Origin: a virus
IMG/VR virus record: IMGVR_UViG_3300050821_005220
Coordinates: 1 to 20,154 of that record
Direction: 5' to 3' (one strand)
Length of the DNA: 20,154 nucleotides
Part shown: one piece after another, positions 6,500-13,912 of the stretch
Layout: each line of letters begins with the position of its first letter
Numbering within the stretch: the first letter of the stretch is position 1
Program-made: the position numbers and the translations under genes
Notes under the pieces: model-generated
Seen by the model: the letters and a program-made list of their open reading frames with translations, nothing else
What the model was told of the DNA's origin: nothing
Databases searched by the model: none

Positions 6500-8422
6500 A
6501 TGAAAAAAACAGCCGCAATAGCGATATTGTGGGCCATGTCGTCATCGCCTAGTTTCGCTTCCGATCCTCTCGGAGCGCAGTTCCTTCCGGCCTATAGTGC
6601 CACTTGCGGAACGAGCTACATATGGATGACTGATTCCCTGCAAAAGGTCCGACAGGATTCCGGTTCTCCTGGAACTGTTTGCGGAATGACTATAAATGCT
6701 TTCCCGAATGAAATTACAGATATTCAGGTTCATATGCAAGCCCCGGCAGGAGGTATTCCAAGCTTCAAGGTCGATCTAGGTAGCATAACTAACTCTCAAA
6801 CTGGGACGGTCATATCGTCAACAACATTTGACATTATTACCTATCGAGAATCGTACATGAACGTCTCTACTAAAACATGTACTCAAGCGACCTGCTATAA
6901 CGCGACTGGACTTTATCCGGACGCTCTAATCCCGACAATTGATCCTTATTGGAAGCAGACAACGAATGCTTTTCCATTTTCTGTAAAAGCTAGTAGCAAT
7001 CAAAGTGCATGGATTGATATTCATATTCCAACTTCGGCCCCATCCGGGTATTATTTTGGAACCATAGTAGTTTCTAGTGCTTCTACAGTATTGGCCAATC
7101 TTCCATTGGTTGTGGGCGTTTGGCAATGGCCTAGCGGGATGGCTACTCCATATATGCCATCGACCGCAACGCTAAGAACGATCATACCTACCGGCTATGC
7201 CGCTCTCTGCATCCCTCAGTACGGTGGTCCGACGAATAAAGGCTGCGCCGCATATACAAATGCCGCTTTCGATGACGATGGAGCCGGTCTGACTATGTTG
7301 GATGCTTTGACTTTCGGCTTAGACCATCGCGTTACGATCTTTATCCCTTACCCCCCTATTAGCAGCGGATTCGGTGCTTTTGAAACGAGATGGGAACCTG
7401 TGCTTAAAGGAACGCAAACAAGAACGCCTCAAATATTGCCGGGAGCTAGACCTACTACTACCCAATCGCAATTTGGAAGTTATAATGTCACCTCAGCTTC
7501 AAATTGGACCACAGAAGCCTCTAATCGTGGGTGGAATTATAACTCGTCAATGCCATTCGACTATACCTGCGACGAACCGCCAAACGGATGCTCCTACTCG
7601 CAATTTATCGCGAGCGCCACAACGATGCACTCCGCTTCGCCGCAGATGGCTACGCTCATAACTTCAGAGCTAAATCTATTAAACCTAAATGGAGCGCAAA
7701 GTTCCGTCGATATCATCACGCCTATAATGAATGCTCTTGATCCCATCGGCGGCACACTACAACGTCCTATTTATGACGTTTGGAAGGCCACGCATACTGG
7801 CCCAACCGCGCAAATTTTTACCTACATCGATTGCGTCCAAACTGGAACATGCTCCAACGGAACAACTGGAACAGATCAGTCCAAGACGTGGCCCAATCGT
7901 GATATTGATGGATTACCAGTGGCAAATAGGGCTACCGAGTGGCTAGAATCATATCGTTTAAAAACAGATGGGGAACTTTATTTTACTTCCACATATTGTC
8001 TTACGCAAGCTCCCGGGGCCTGTGGTCTTGCCGGGTCTACGGATTCATGGAAAAGCGTTTACTATTCGGGAGGATGGGGCGACGGGACGATCATGTACCC
8101 AGGAACCACGGCCCAGGTTGCCGTTTCTACACCTATTTGGATTCCGTCTATGCGTCTGAAATATATGCGCGATGGTGTCCAAGACTTTGAATATTTGAAT
8201 GCAGCAAATACTAATGGCCTGAGCGCAACGGCAACGGCACAATCTCAAGTATGGATTACAAGTTCGACGATGTTTAATATCGACCCCGCGAACAATGGAA
8301 TTTATACCGGCACTATCAATTCTGCCAGAACTGCATTAGGGAATGCCATTCATGCTTTAAGCTTTCCAGCGGCGGCGGTGCCAAGAGCAACGGGTACAGT
8401 TTATTTTATGAGGAATCAGTAA
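6500..8422 (+). CDS. GH123/DUF4091-like exported glycoside hydrolase
   Basis: A 640-residue protein with a signal peptide (MKKTAAIAIL..., cleavage after SFA at residue 20). Three parts match the GH123/DUF4091 family: an N-terminal beta domain with LYPDALIP near 138 and SAWIDIHIPTSAPSGYYFGTI near 165-187; a barrel-like region with DEP at Asp358-Glu359-Pro360, where GH123 enzymes have a catalytic Asp-Glu pair acting by substrate-assisted hydrolysis; and a C-terminal region with GWGDGTIMYPG and MRLKYMRDGVQDFEYLNA ending near 568. Known GH123 enzymes remove beta-linked N-acetylgalactosamine. Here the natural role is probably degradation of a host surface glycan by the virion or a released enzyme. 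There are 12 cysteines, many in close pairs. Its place between fibre and adaptor genes supports a virion-associated depolymerase. Substrate is unproven. Confidence 0.65.
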   Translation: MKKTAAIAILWAMSSSPSFASDPLGAQFLPAYSATCGTSYIWMTDSLQKVRQDSGSPGTVCGMTINAFPNEITDIQVHMQAPAGGIPSFKVDLGSITNSQTGTVISSTTFDIITYRESYMNVSTKTCTQATCYNATGLYPDALIPTIDPYWKQTTNAFPFSVKASSNQSAWIDIHIPTSAPSGYYFGTIVVSSASTVLANLPLVVGVWQWPSGMATPYMPSTATLRTIIPTGYAALCIPQYGGPTNKGCAAYTNAAFDDDGAGLTMLDALTFGLDHRVTIFIPYPPISSGFGAFETRWEPVLKGTQTRTPQILPGARPTTTQSQFGSYNVTSASNWTTEASNRGWNYNSSMPFDYTCDEPPNGCSYSQFIASATTMHSASPQMATLITSELNLLNLNGAQSSVDIITPIMNALDPIGGTLQRPIYDVWKATHTGPTAQIFTYIDCVQTGTCSNGTTGTDQSKTWPNRDIDGLPVANRATEWLESYRLKTDGELYFTSTYCLTQAPGACGLAGSTDSWKSVYYSGGWGDGTIMYPGTTAQVAVSTPIWIPSMRLKYMRDGVQDFEYLNAANTNGLSATATAQSQVWITSSTMFNIDPANNGIYTGTINSARTALGNAIHALSFPAAAVPRATGTVYFMRNQ

Positions 8423-9126
8423 TGAAAAAGTCAATTATTTCTATTTCCCTATTTTTTATTTCAGTTTCGTCACTTGCCCAAGTCACTCTTTCAGGTCTTG
8501 AAACGGAAGCAAGGACACTCGCGCTGGATGGAAGCAGCGCCGCTCGACAGCGTTTTACAAACTCGCAGATCGATACTTGGCTGAATGAGGGGCAGAGGGA
8601 AGCCATAATTCAGACGCGCTGCTTAAGACAATCTTTGATATTCAATCTCGTTCCTGGTACAACTTTCTATTCTTTGCCGTCTAATTATCTGGCTATGGAG
8701 CGCGTTACTGTTGGATCAAAATATATTCAGGAGCTAAGTCCTGGCGGCTTAGATGGTCGTTCGAGGGGATGGGAGTCGGCAAGCGGATATCCGACTTATT
8801 ATTGGGTCAATTTCTCAAGCCCGACTCTGCTTGGATTCGCTCCCTGGCCAGCCACAGCCACGGATACCGACACAGTCAAGGCCGAATTCGACATCCAAAC
8901 GACGGACATGGTCAATTCAACCGATAACCCATTCCGTGGGGTTGTAAAAATGAACGATTACGGACACGCTTTGGCCTATTATGCTGCCGCAATTATGTCT
9001 CAGATTCAAGGCATACAACCGCGCTCGGATTTATTTCAGAAAATGTATGCAACAACTATCGCTGGAATGATGAAACGATGTCTTGAACGGCCTAATTATC
9101 TTCCATCGGCTACGGGAACTCCATAA
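8422..9126 (+). CDS. Head-tail adaptor-like protein with signal peptide
   Basis: A 234-residue protein whose ATG overlaps the previous stop by one base, with GAGGA upstream. After a signal peptide (MKKSIISISLFFISVSSLA, residue 19) the sequence has the layout of podovirus adaptors that sit under the portal: a helix with RFTNSQIDTWLNEGQREAII, a beta segment with VPGTTFYSLPSNYLAMERV, a central loop, WVNFSSPTLLGFAPWP, and a C-terminal helical region. The combination of ..N.GQRE.. and ..GT..Y.LP.. is the main evidence. It directly precedes the nozzle-like gene, the usual order. The mature protein has two cysteines (C67 and C220). A signal peptide on an adaptor is very unusual, since adaptors dock on the portal of cytoplasmic heads. 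Confidence 0.6.
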   Translation: MKKSIISISLFFISVSSLAQVTLSGLETEARTLALDGSSAARQRFTNSQIDTWLNEGQREAIIQTRCLRQSLIFNLVPGTTFYSLPSNYLAMERVTVGSKYIQELSPGGLDGRSRGWESASGYPTYYWVNFSSPTLLGFAPWPATATDTDTVKAEFDIQTTDMVNSTDNPFRGVVKMNDYGHALAYYAAAIMSQIQGIQPRSDLFQKMYATTIAGMMKRCLERPNYLPSATGTP

Positions 9127-9129
9127 ATT

Positions 9130-11940
9130 ATGTATCAACGTATCCTAATTAATGTCAAATTAGGATGTGCTTTGTTATTTCTTATTACGTTAGCCAATGC
9201 TGAGAACCCCTCCCCATATATAACGCTCGACCACTTTGAAAAATGCGGATTCATAAGCCGTTTCTCGCCAAATAAAATTGATCCAGAATGCTTCCAGCAG
9301 ATTAACAACGCCTACCTTGACCAAGATTATTCAATTCTTCGTCGGAATGGCTATGCCCCGTACAATTCAACGCCATGTACTGGTTCGCAACCTATTCGCG
9401 GAATGTGGTCTTTCTTCGGAACGGATGGAAGTCAATATCTTATCATGCAGTCGTCGCAATCCATGTTTTCAAGCAAGGGCGACGGACTTTGCACCCCTAT
9501 TACTGGCCTCAATAATCTTTCCCCAACGGCGCAGATGTCTTGCGTCCAAACCCTCGGATATCTTTGGTGTACGGACGGAATCGACACGCCATTCCGGACC
9601 AATGTCACGTCTACCGATACTGTTTCCCAGGCCCCTCTGGGAAAATATATCGGAGCATTCAGAAACCGGGTTTTGATGGGAAGTGTCAGCGGTACTCTCA
9701 CCAATGTTTATTTGTCCGGTGAGCTTAACGGGCTTGATTGGACCCTCCCGACGGTCAGCTATTCTACTTCTCCGGCAATCCTTCGAATAAACGGAATCAA
9801 CGATGGTCTTTCGATATCCTGCATGATGGGAGAGTTCCAGAACAACTACTATATCGGAAGGAATTATGACCTCTATGCCCTGGCTGGATACGATCTTCGG
9901 GACTTTGCTATTCGTAAAGTTTCCGAGCAAATTGGATGTATGGATAACAACAGCGTACAAGAGGTTAATAATTCTCTAAATTGGCTTTCTCATCGCGGAG
10001 TAGAAAGTCTATCTGGAACTCAAATTACTTGGATGAGTTACCCAATCGACCCGACGATTAAGACGATCATAACGGCGGCGGGAAATTCTCAGTCTCAATT
10101 ATTTACGACACAGGCAGACTGGCAGAATGGCAATTTGACAGCCTCTGGGGCTGGGGCTCCCATGTCGGCAACAATAAGTCCTGGCGATGTTGTCCCGTCT
10201 TCTTGGTCGGTTATTGAGAATTCCGGCGCTCAATGGTCACTGGGAACATTGACCAATGTTTCTACATCAGCCACATCTATATCTCTTTCCATAGCCACAA
10301 ATAATGTATCTGGAGGGACATTCCCTCCCGGTAATTCTGATTGGATATGTAATAATAATGCGCCAACTCTTAATGCATGTTCTACGGGAATAAATGCACC
10401 GCTTTCCGGTTTTTCTTCTGGCGGTTATCTTTGTGCTGAAAATTCAGATACCGGAGTCCTGACTATACTAGGAGTAGATAGCGGGAATAACACTCTTTTT
10501 ACAACAAATGTAGAGCCATTATCGGTTACAACGGTAACAATAAATATTGTGAATTTGAGCACGCCTACTGTGTACCTTAAATTTTTTATATCTGATGGTG
10601 CCAATACTGTTAGTCTAAAACAATCAGCACCAACAACAAATGGATTCAACTATTCAGTAATAGTTTCATCTACCTGGAGCAAATCATGTAATGGTTGCGC
10701 CGCGATTGGATCAGGCCCTGCATCGTGTAGTGTTTGGGAGTTTACTAACGCTCTTATATCCTCATATTCCGCAACTGGCGTATTCACATCAACGTCCTAC
10801 ACTACTTCATTGAGTACGCCAACCTGGGGAGATTTTTTAGTATCGCAAACCACTTCTTCTTCATTGGCCGCGACATTTACTACACAGGTTTCTAGTGATG
10901 GAATAACTTTTGATTCGGCTCTTGTTCCAGCTATTGGGCAAAAGATAACTTCGGCGCAAAAGAAATTCATTAAATATACGGCGTCTCTTTCTACGACGAT
11001 ATCGACCAGGACACCGACAATAACGAGTGTCGGTCTTGCGGCAGAAACAACCGGTTATTATATAACGCCATGCGTAACAGCTACTGGAAATACAGCCTGG
11101 GGCGTGCTGGCCGTAAATGGTGTCACGAATGGCGGCTCATTTACTTTTTCAATGAGTACAAGTGCCATTTCTTGCGCTCAGGTAATCGATCCGAAAAACG
11201 CGAATTGGACTACGGTAGCGGCGAACTCAATCCCGAGCATAACGGATTCTAGTTATACCGCTGTTCGTGTCTTGTTCGGTATCGATGTGGCGACTCAGGT
11301 TCCAACGCTCAACGATATAACGGTTCAATGGAACGCAGGCGCGTCAAGGCCTCCCGTGGCAAGCGCGAACTATCAGAATCGCTACTATATGTTCTATACC
11401 ACTTCGACAGCGGCAGGAGCAGCGAATGATCACGCCGTAGTCTTAGACCAAAATCAAAAATGGGTTTTGTTTGATGATCAGAGGGCCGCGAGCGCCGATC
11501 TTTATTTAAATTCCCTCTATATCGGAGACTCGCAGGCAACCGGAACAGCCTACTTGTTCGATAGCGGAAGCTCTGACAACAATGGTTCATACAATTTTTC
11601 CTTCACTACGCCGGACTTGGATGGGGGAGACCCGGTCAGTCCTAAGCAGTTTTCTAGTGTCTACATGTTCATTGGCGCTCCGAGCGTTACTACGCAAGGA
11701 AGTACGCTTTCGTGCAATTACACCATCAACGGTTCGACGGTTTCATATAGTCTTGGAAGTGTATCTCTAAATGAAGCACCCGAGCAGAGCGGCTATTTCG
11801 TCGCCGAACTTCCATTCCCAGTCAACCAACCAGTTACGGCAAACTGGATAAATCTTTCGTGTTCGAACAATGGTAACGTGGGGCCGATAAGAATATACGG
11901 CATTCGCATGACTTACCGTCCCAACGTCTGGCCGGAATAG
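9130..11940 (+). CDS. Tail nozzle-like beta-propeller protein with signal peptide
   Basis: A 936-residue protein with a signal peptide (core 9-20, cleavage after LANA at residue 24). The first third resembles podovirus nozzle/stabilisation proteins (P22 gp10 and T7 gp12 type): GMWSFFGTDGSQYLIM, then NRVLMGSVSGTLTNVYLSG with ..LDW near 178-204, and EQIGCMDNNSV followed by LSHRGVESLSG. The C-terminus resumes propeller-like features (KWVLFDDQ near 777, SLYIGDSQATGTAYLFDSG, then SFTTPDLDGGDPVSPKQFSSV). A region of about 430 residues between them looks like inserted beta-sandwich domains and is more AT-rich. The mature protein has 18 cysteines. Role: distal tail tube closing the channel and joining fibres. 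The family normally has no signal peptide. Its start lacks a clear ribosome binding site, suggesting coupling. Confidence 0.65.
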   Translation: MYQRILINVKLGCALLFLITLANAENPSPYITLDHFEKCGFISRFSPNKIDPECFQQINNAYLDQDYSILRRNGYAPYNSTPCTGSQPIRGMWSFFGTDGSQYLIMQSSQSMFSSKGDGLCTPITGLNNLSPTAQMSCVQTLGYLWCTDGIDTPFRTNVTSTDTVSQAPLGKYIGAFRNRVLMGSVSGTLTNVYLSGELNGLDWTLPTVSYSTSPAILRINGINDGLSISCMMGEFQNNYYIGRNYDLYALAGYDLRDFAIRKVSEQIGCMDNNSVQEVNNSLNWLSHRGVESLSGTQITWMSYPIDPTIKTIITAAGNSQSQLFTTQADWQNGNLTASGAGAPMSATISPGDVVPSSWSVIENSGAQWSLGTLTNVSTSATSISLSIATNNVSGGTFPPGNSDWICNNNAPTLNACSTGINAPLSGFSSGGYLCAENSDTGVLTILGVDSGNNTLFTTNVEPLSVTTVTINIVNLSTPTVYLKFFISDGANTVSLKQSAPTTNGFNYSVIVSSTWSKSCNGCAAIGSGPASCSVWEFTNALISSYSATGVFTSTSYTTSLSTPTWGDFLVSQTTSSSLAATFTTQVSSDGITFDSALVPAIGQKITSAQKKFIKYTASLSTTISTRTPTITSVGLAAETTGYYITPCVTATGNTAWGVLAVNGVTNGGSFTFSMSTSAISCAQVIDPKNANWTTVAANSIPSITDSSYTAVRVLFGIDVATQVPTLNDITVQWNAGASRPPVASANYQNRYYMFYTTSTAAGAANDHAVVLDQNQKWVLFDDQRAASADLYLNSLYIGDSQATGTAYLFDSGSSDNNGSYNFSFTTPDLDGGDPVSPKQFSSVYMFIGAPSVTTQGSTLSCNYTINGSTVSYSLGSVSLNEAPEQSGYFVAELPFPVNQPVTANWINLSCSNNGNVGPIRIYGIRMTYRPNVWPE

Positions 11941-11948
11941 GTCTCATC

Positions 11949-11957
11949 TGATATACT
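11949..11957 (+). promoter_or_regulatory. Extended -10 promoter for ejection-protein genes
   Basis: TGATATACT: the TG at 11949-11950 one base before TATACT at 11952-11957 is an extended -10 element, which can work without a good -35. The -35 position (11929-11934, TGGCCG) is poor. The -10 hexamer is identical to that of the capsid promoter, and the next 40 bases are homologous to its leader. Predicted start is near 11964. It would give the ejection-protein genes their own transcript. Confidence 0.65.
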
Positions 11958-11961
11958 TATA

Positions 11962-11999
11962 GTTGCCGCTGTTTCACCCACCTAGAATCCCAGCAAAGC
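11962..11999 (+). repeat. Leader element copy C (5'UTR of ejection-protein transcript)
   Basis: GTTGCCGCTGTTT then the core CCTAGAATCCCAGCAAAGC (11981-11999). It matches copy A in sequence, order and distance from the -10 box. A frame open from a TTG at 11963 would translate through this element. Because the element is non-coding in the other two places, the downstream ATG at 12026 with GGGAGA is the better gene start. Confidence 0.7.
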
Positions 12000-12025
12000 G
12001 TCTTGCCAATCCGTGGGAGAACTCT

Positions 12026-12697
12026 ATGCCTGTTTCGGCAACAGCGATGACGCCTACTCAATTTTCAGGAATGCAAGGCCCTGGTGCATCGGGAATGCTT
12101 CCTTCCTTCAACCTTCCGACGGTGGGTGGTCAAACTACCGATCCCAACTCCATACCTCTCAATCAGCAAGGCGTCATGCAGATGCTTTCCCAGTCTCCGG
12201 GGAGCTTAACATCTACGCTTGGTCCTCTTTTGCAACAGATTTTCGGTCAACAGAACGGGATCATGCAGGGTCTTTTCCAACAGCAGGGGAATCAGGGCGC
12301 GGCTCAGGCTCAGTCCGACGCGCAGGCTCGCGGCCTTACCGGATCATCCATCGAGGGCGCGAACATGGGCCAGGCCCGCGCATCAGCGAATCAAGGATAC
12401 GACCAGTATCTATCCCAGGCTCTCAATCAACTTGTCTCGCAGTATTCCGGCGCGGCCCAATTCGATATTGGAAATCAGAATCAATACAACCAAAACCTCG
12501 CCCAGGGCGCGGGTCAGGCTTACGCGCAGAACGTACAGCAGCAGCAATTCCAGCAGCAGCTACAGGCTGGATTGCAAGCAGCGGGGCAGAATTCAAACTC
12601 TCAAATGATGGCTGGAATTTTTGGCGGCGGCGGCTCCGCTCTAGGTGGTCTATTCCAGGGGGCAGGTGCGGCTGGCGGTTTCGGTAAATTTTTCTAG
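12026..12697 (+). CDS. Probable DNA-ejection protein 1, Gln/Ala/Gly-rich
   Basis: A 223-residue protein. I chose the ATG at 12026 because GGGAGA lies just upstream and the longer alternative from TTG 11963 runs through a conserved non-coding leader. The sequence is rich in Gln, Ala, Gly and Ser with no cysteines, and helical QAQSDAQARG and YDQYLSQALNQLVSQY segments followed by a Gly-rich C-terminus (IFGGGGSALGGLFQGAGAAGG). Its position after the nozzle gene, first of three consecutive cysteine-free proteins, matches the ejection-protein (pilot, internal virion) cassette of P22-like podoviruses. Such proteins leave the capsid ahead of the DNA and form a conduit across the envelope. The Gly-rich C-terminus could be membrane-active. 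No direct homology is claimed. Confidence 0.55.
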   Translation: MPVSATAMTPTQFSGMQGPGASGMLPSFNLPTVGGQTTDPNSIPLNQQGVMQMLSQSPGSLTSTLGPLLQQIFGQQNGIMQGLFQQQGNQGAAQAQSDAQARGLTGSSIEGANMGQARASANQGYDQYLSQALNQLVSQYSGAAQFDIGNQNQYNQNLAQGAGQAYAQNVQQQQFQQQLQAGLQAAGQNSNSQMMAGIFGGGGSALGGLFQGAGAAGGFGKFF

Positions 12698-12706
12698 GAA
12701 TAATCT

Positions 12707-13912
12707 ATGCCTGATTTCTTGCCATCATTACAGCTTCCTCAGGGTATGGCCGAAGCTTTAATCCGTCTTAAAAGCGAGGCGGGGGCCCCGTGGGCGCAAT
12801 TGGCGCAGGGCTTGGGCCAGACTGCTGGTGGAACAGCCCAGGTATTGGGGCAGCAGCAGCAGCAGCGAGCAGCCATTGGACGCCAAAGCCTTACGCCAGA
12901 GCAAATAAACGCCCTCATGACTCAGGCCACGGGAAGCAATATGGCTTCGCGCGGCTCTGGTCAAGCATCTGTTCAAATCGGACAGAATCCGATTAATCGG
13001 CAGACATTCCCGAATGGCGTTCAGCCACAGGGGCAAGAACTTTTGCAGAAGGTTCTGGCGGCGCGTGAAGCAACAGCGAGAGCCATGGGAGTTCAGGGAT
13101 TAAAGAACGAAGGGACGGCAGAAAAAGACCATACAGAAGCGACTGACGAGATGTTAAAGAACTATCCCAAAATAAAACAAATGGGATTCGAGGCTGGGGA
13201 TATGGTCCCCAATCGTTTTCTGCAAGATCAGGAAAAGCCTGCTTCGGCATCGGCGCAGAACCAACTTACTCCCGAGGAAGACGCGGCTTTAGTAAAAGCA
13301 TCCCTAAGAGAAAAAGACCCTATCCCAAATTCTCTAATTAAGAGTCGTGGGGCGGGCGCTAAAATCCTGGCTCAGTCTCTTTTGAAAGACCCGAATTATA
13401 CTCCCCAGAAATCAGAAATTGACCTAGCCGCAGGAAAGGCGGGGACTTCGGCGGCAGCTAAATTAGAATCGGCTGGACCGCCTCAAGTATTGGCTCGCTA
13501 TGCCAACTCCACCAAGGAAGTTTTAAAAGTTCTTCAGCAGCAATCGGCAGAATACCCGCGATTTGGAGAACAGTTCCTTAATGCTCCATACAATAAATTA
13601 AAAGAGCAGAGTTCTCCCGAAGCTCTTAAATTTAAACAAAGCATTGCTGACGTTCGCGGACATATAGCCGCAGTATTGGCAAAGGGGTATGCTCCACAGC
13701 GCGAGCAGATTGAGGAGGCGCAGAGGTACATTCCTGACACTATTACTCCGAAGCAATTGACAGAGGATATCCCATTCCTAAACAAACTGATTGATATTCA
13801 AGTTCGGGGCATGATGACGGCTGTTAAACCTGGGGATTCTGCATCAAAAGACCCGTCCAGCATGACTGACGCCGAACTAGCCGAAGCTGCAAAGAAATGG
13901 AAGCCTAAATAA
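12707..13912 (+). CDS. Probable DNA-ejection protein 2 (internal virion protein)
   Basis: A 401-residue, cysteine-free, mostly helical protein. The ribosome binding site AGGA is embedded in the previous gene's stop (TAGGA), coupling the two. The N-terminal 100 residues are Gln/Ala-rich with a run of five Gln. The C-terminal half, from about residue 240, is predicted helical: a segment on the pattern KSLIPQ..LARYANSTKEVLKVL is followed by a region containing FLNAPYNKL, a conserved stretch IADVRGHIAAVLAKGYAP, and a helix ending in IDIQVRGMMTAV. That layout recalls a family of phage structural proteins found next to tail genes in uncultured podoviruses. It probably resides inside the capsid and is ejected with the genome. 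Its stop overlaps the next ATG (TAATG). Confidence 0.55.
   Translation: MPDFLPSLQLPQGMAEALIRLKSEAGAPWAQLAQGLGQTAGGTAQVLGQQQQQRAAIGRQSLTPEQINALMTQATGSNMASRGSGQASVQIGQNPINRQTFPNGVQPQGQELLQKVLAAREATARAMGVQGLKNEGTAEKDHTEATDEMLKNYPKIKQMGFEAGDMVPNRFLQDQEKPASASAQNQLTPEEDAALVKASLREKDPIPNSLIKSRGAGAKILAQSLLKDPNYTPQKSEIDLAAGKAGTSAAAKLESAGPPQVLARYANSTKEVLKVLQQQSAEYPRFGEQFLNAPYNKLKEQSSPEALKFKQSIADVRGHIAAVLAKGYAPQREQIEEAQRYIPDTITPKQLTEDIPFLNKLIDIQVRGMMTAVKPGDSASKDPSSMTDAELAEAAKKWKPK

Noticed and set aside
12013-12687. Alternative + frame of 224 codons over the first ejection gene
   Set aside because: Low-quality composition (Arg/Ser/Gly) and no ribosome binding site. The chosen frame has a good start and the expected Gln/Ala composition.
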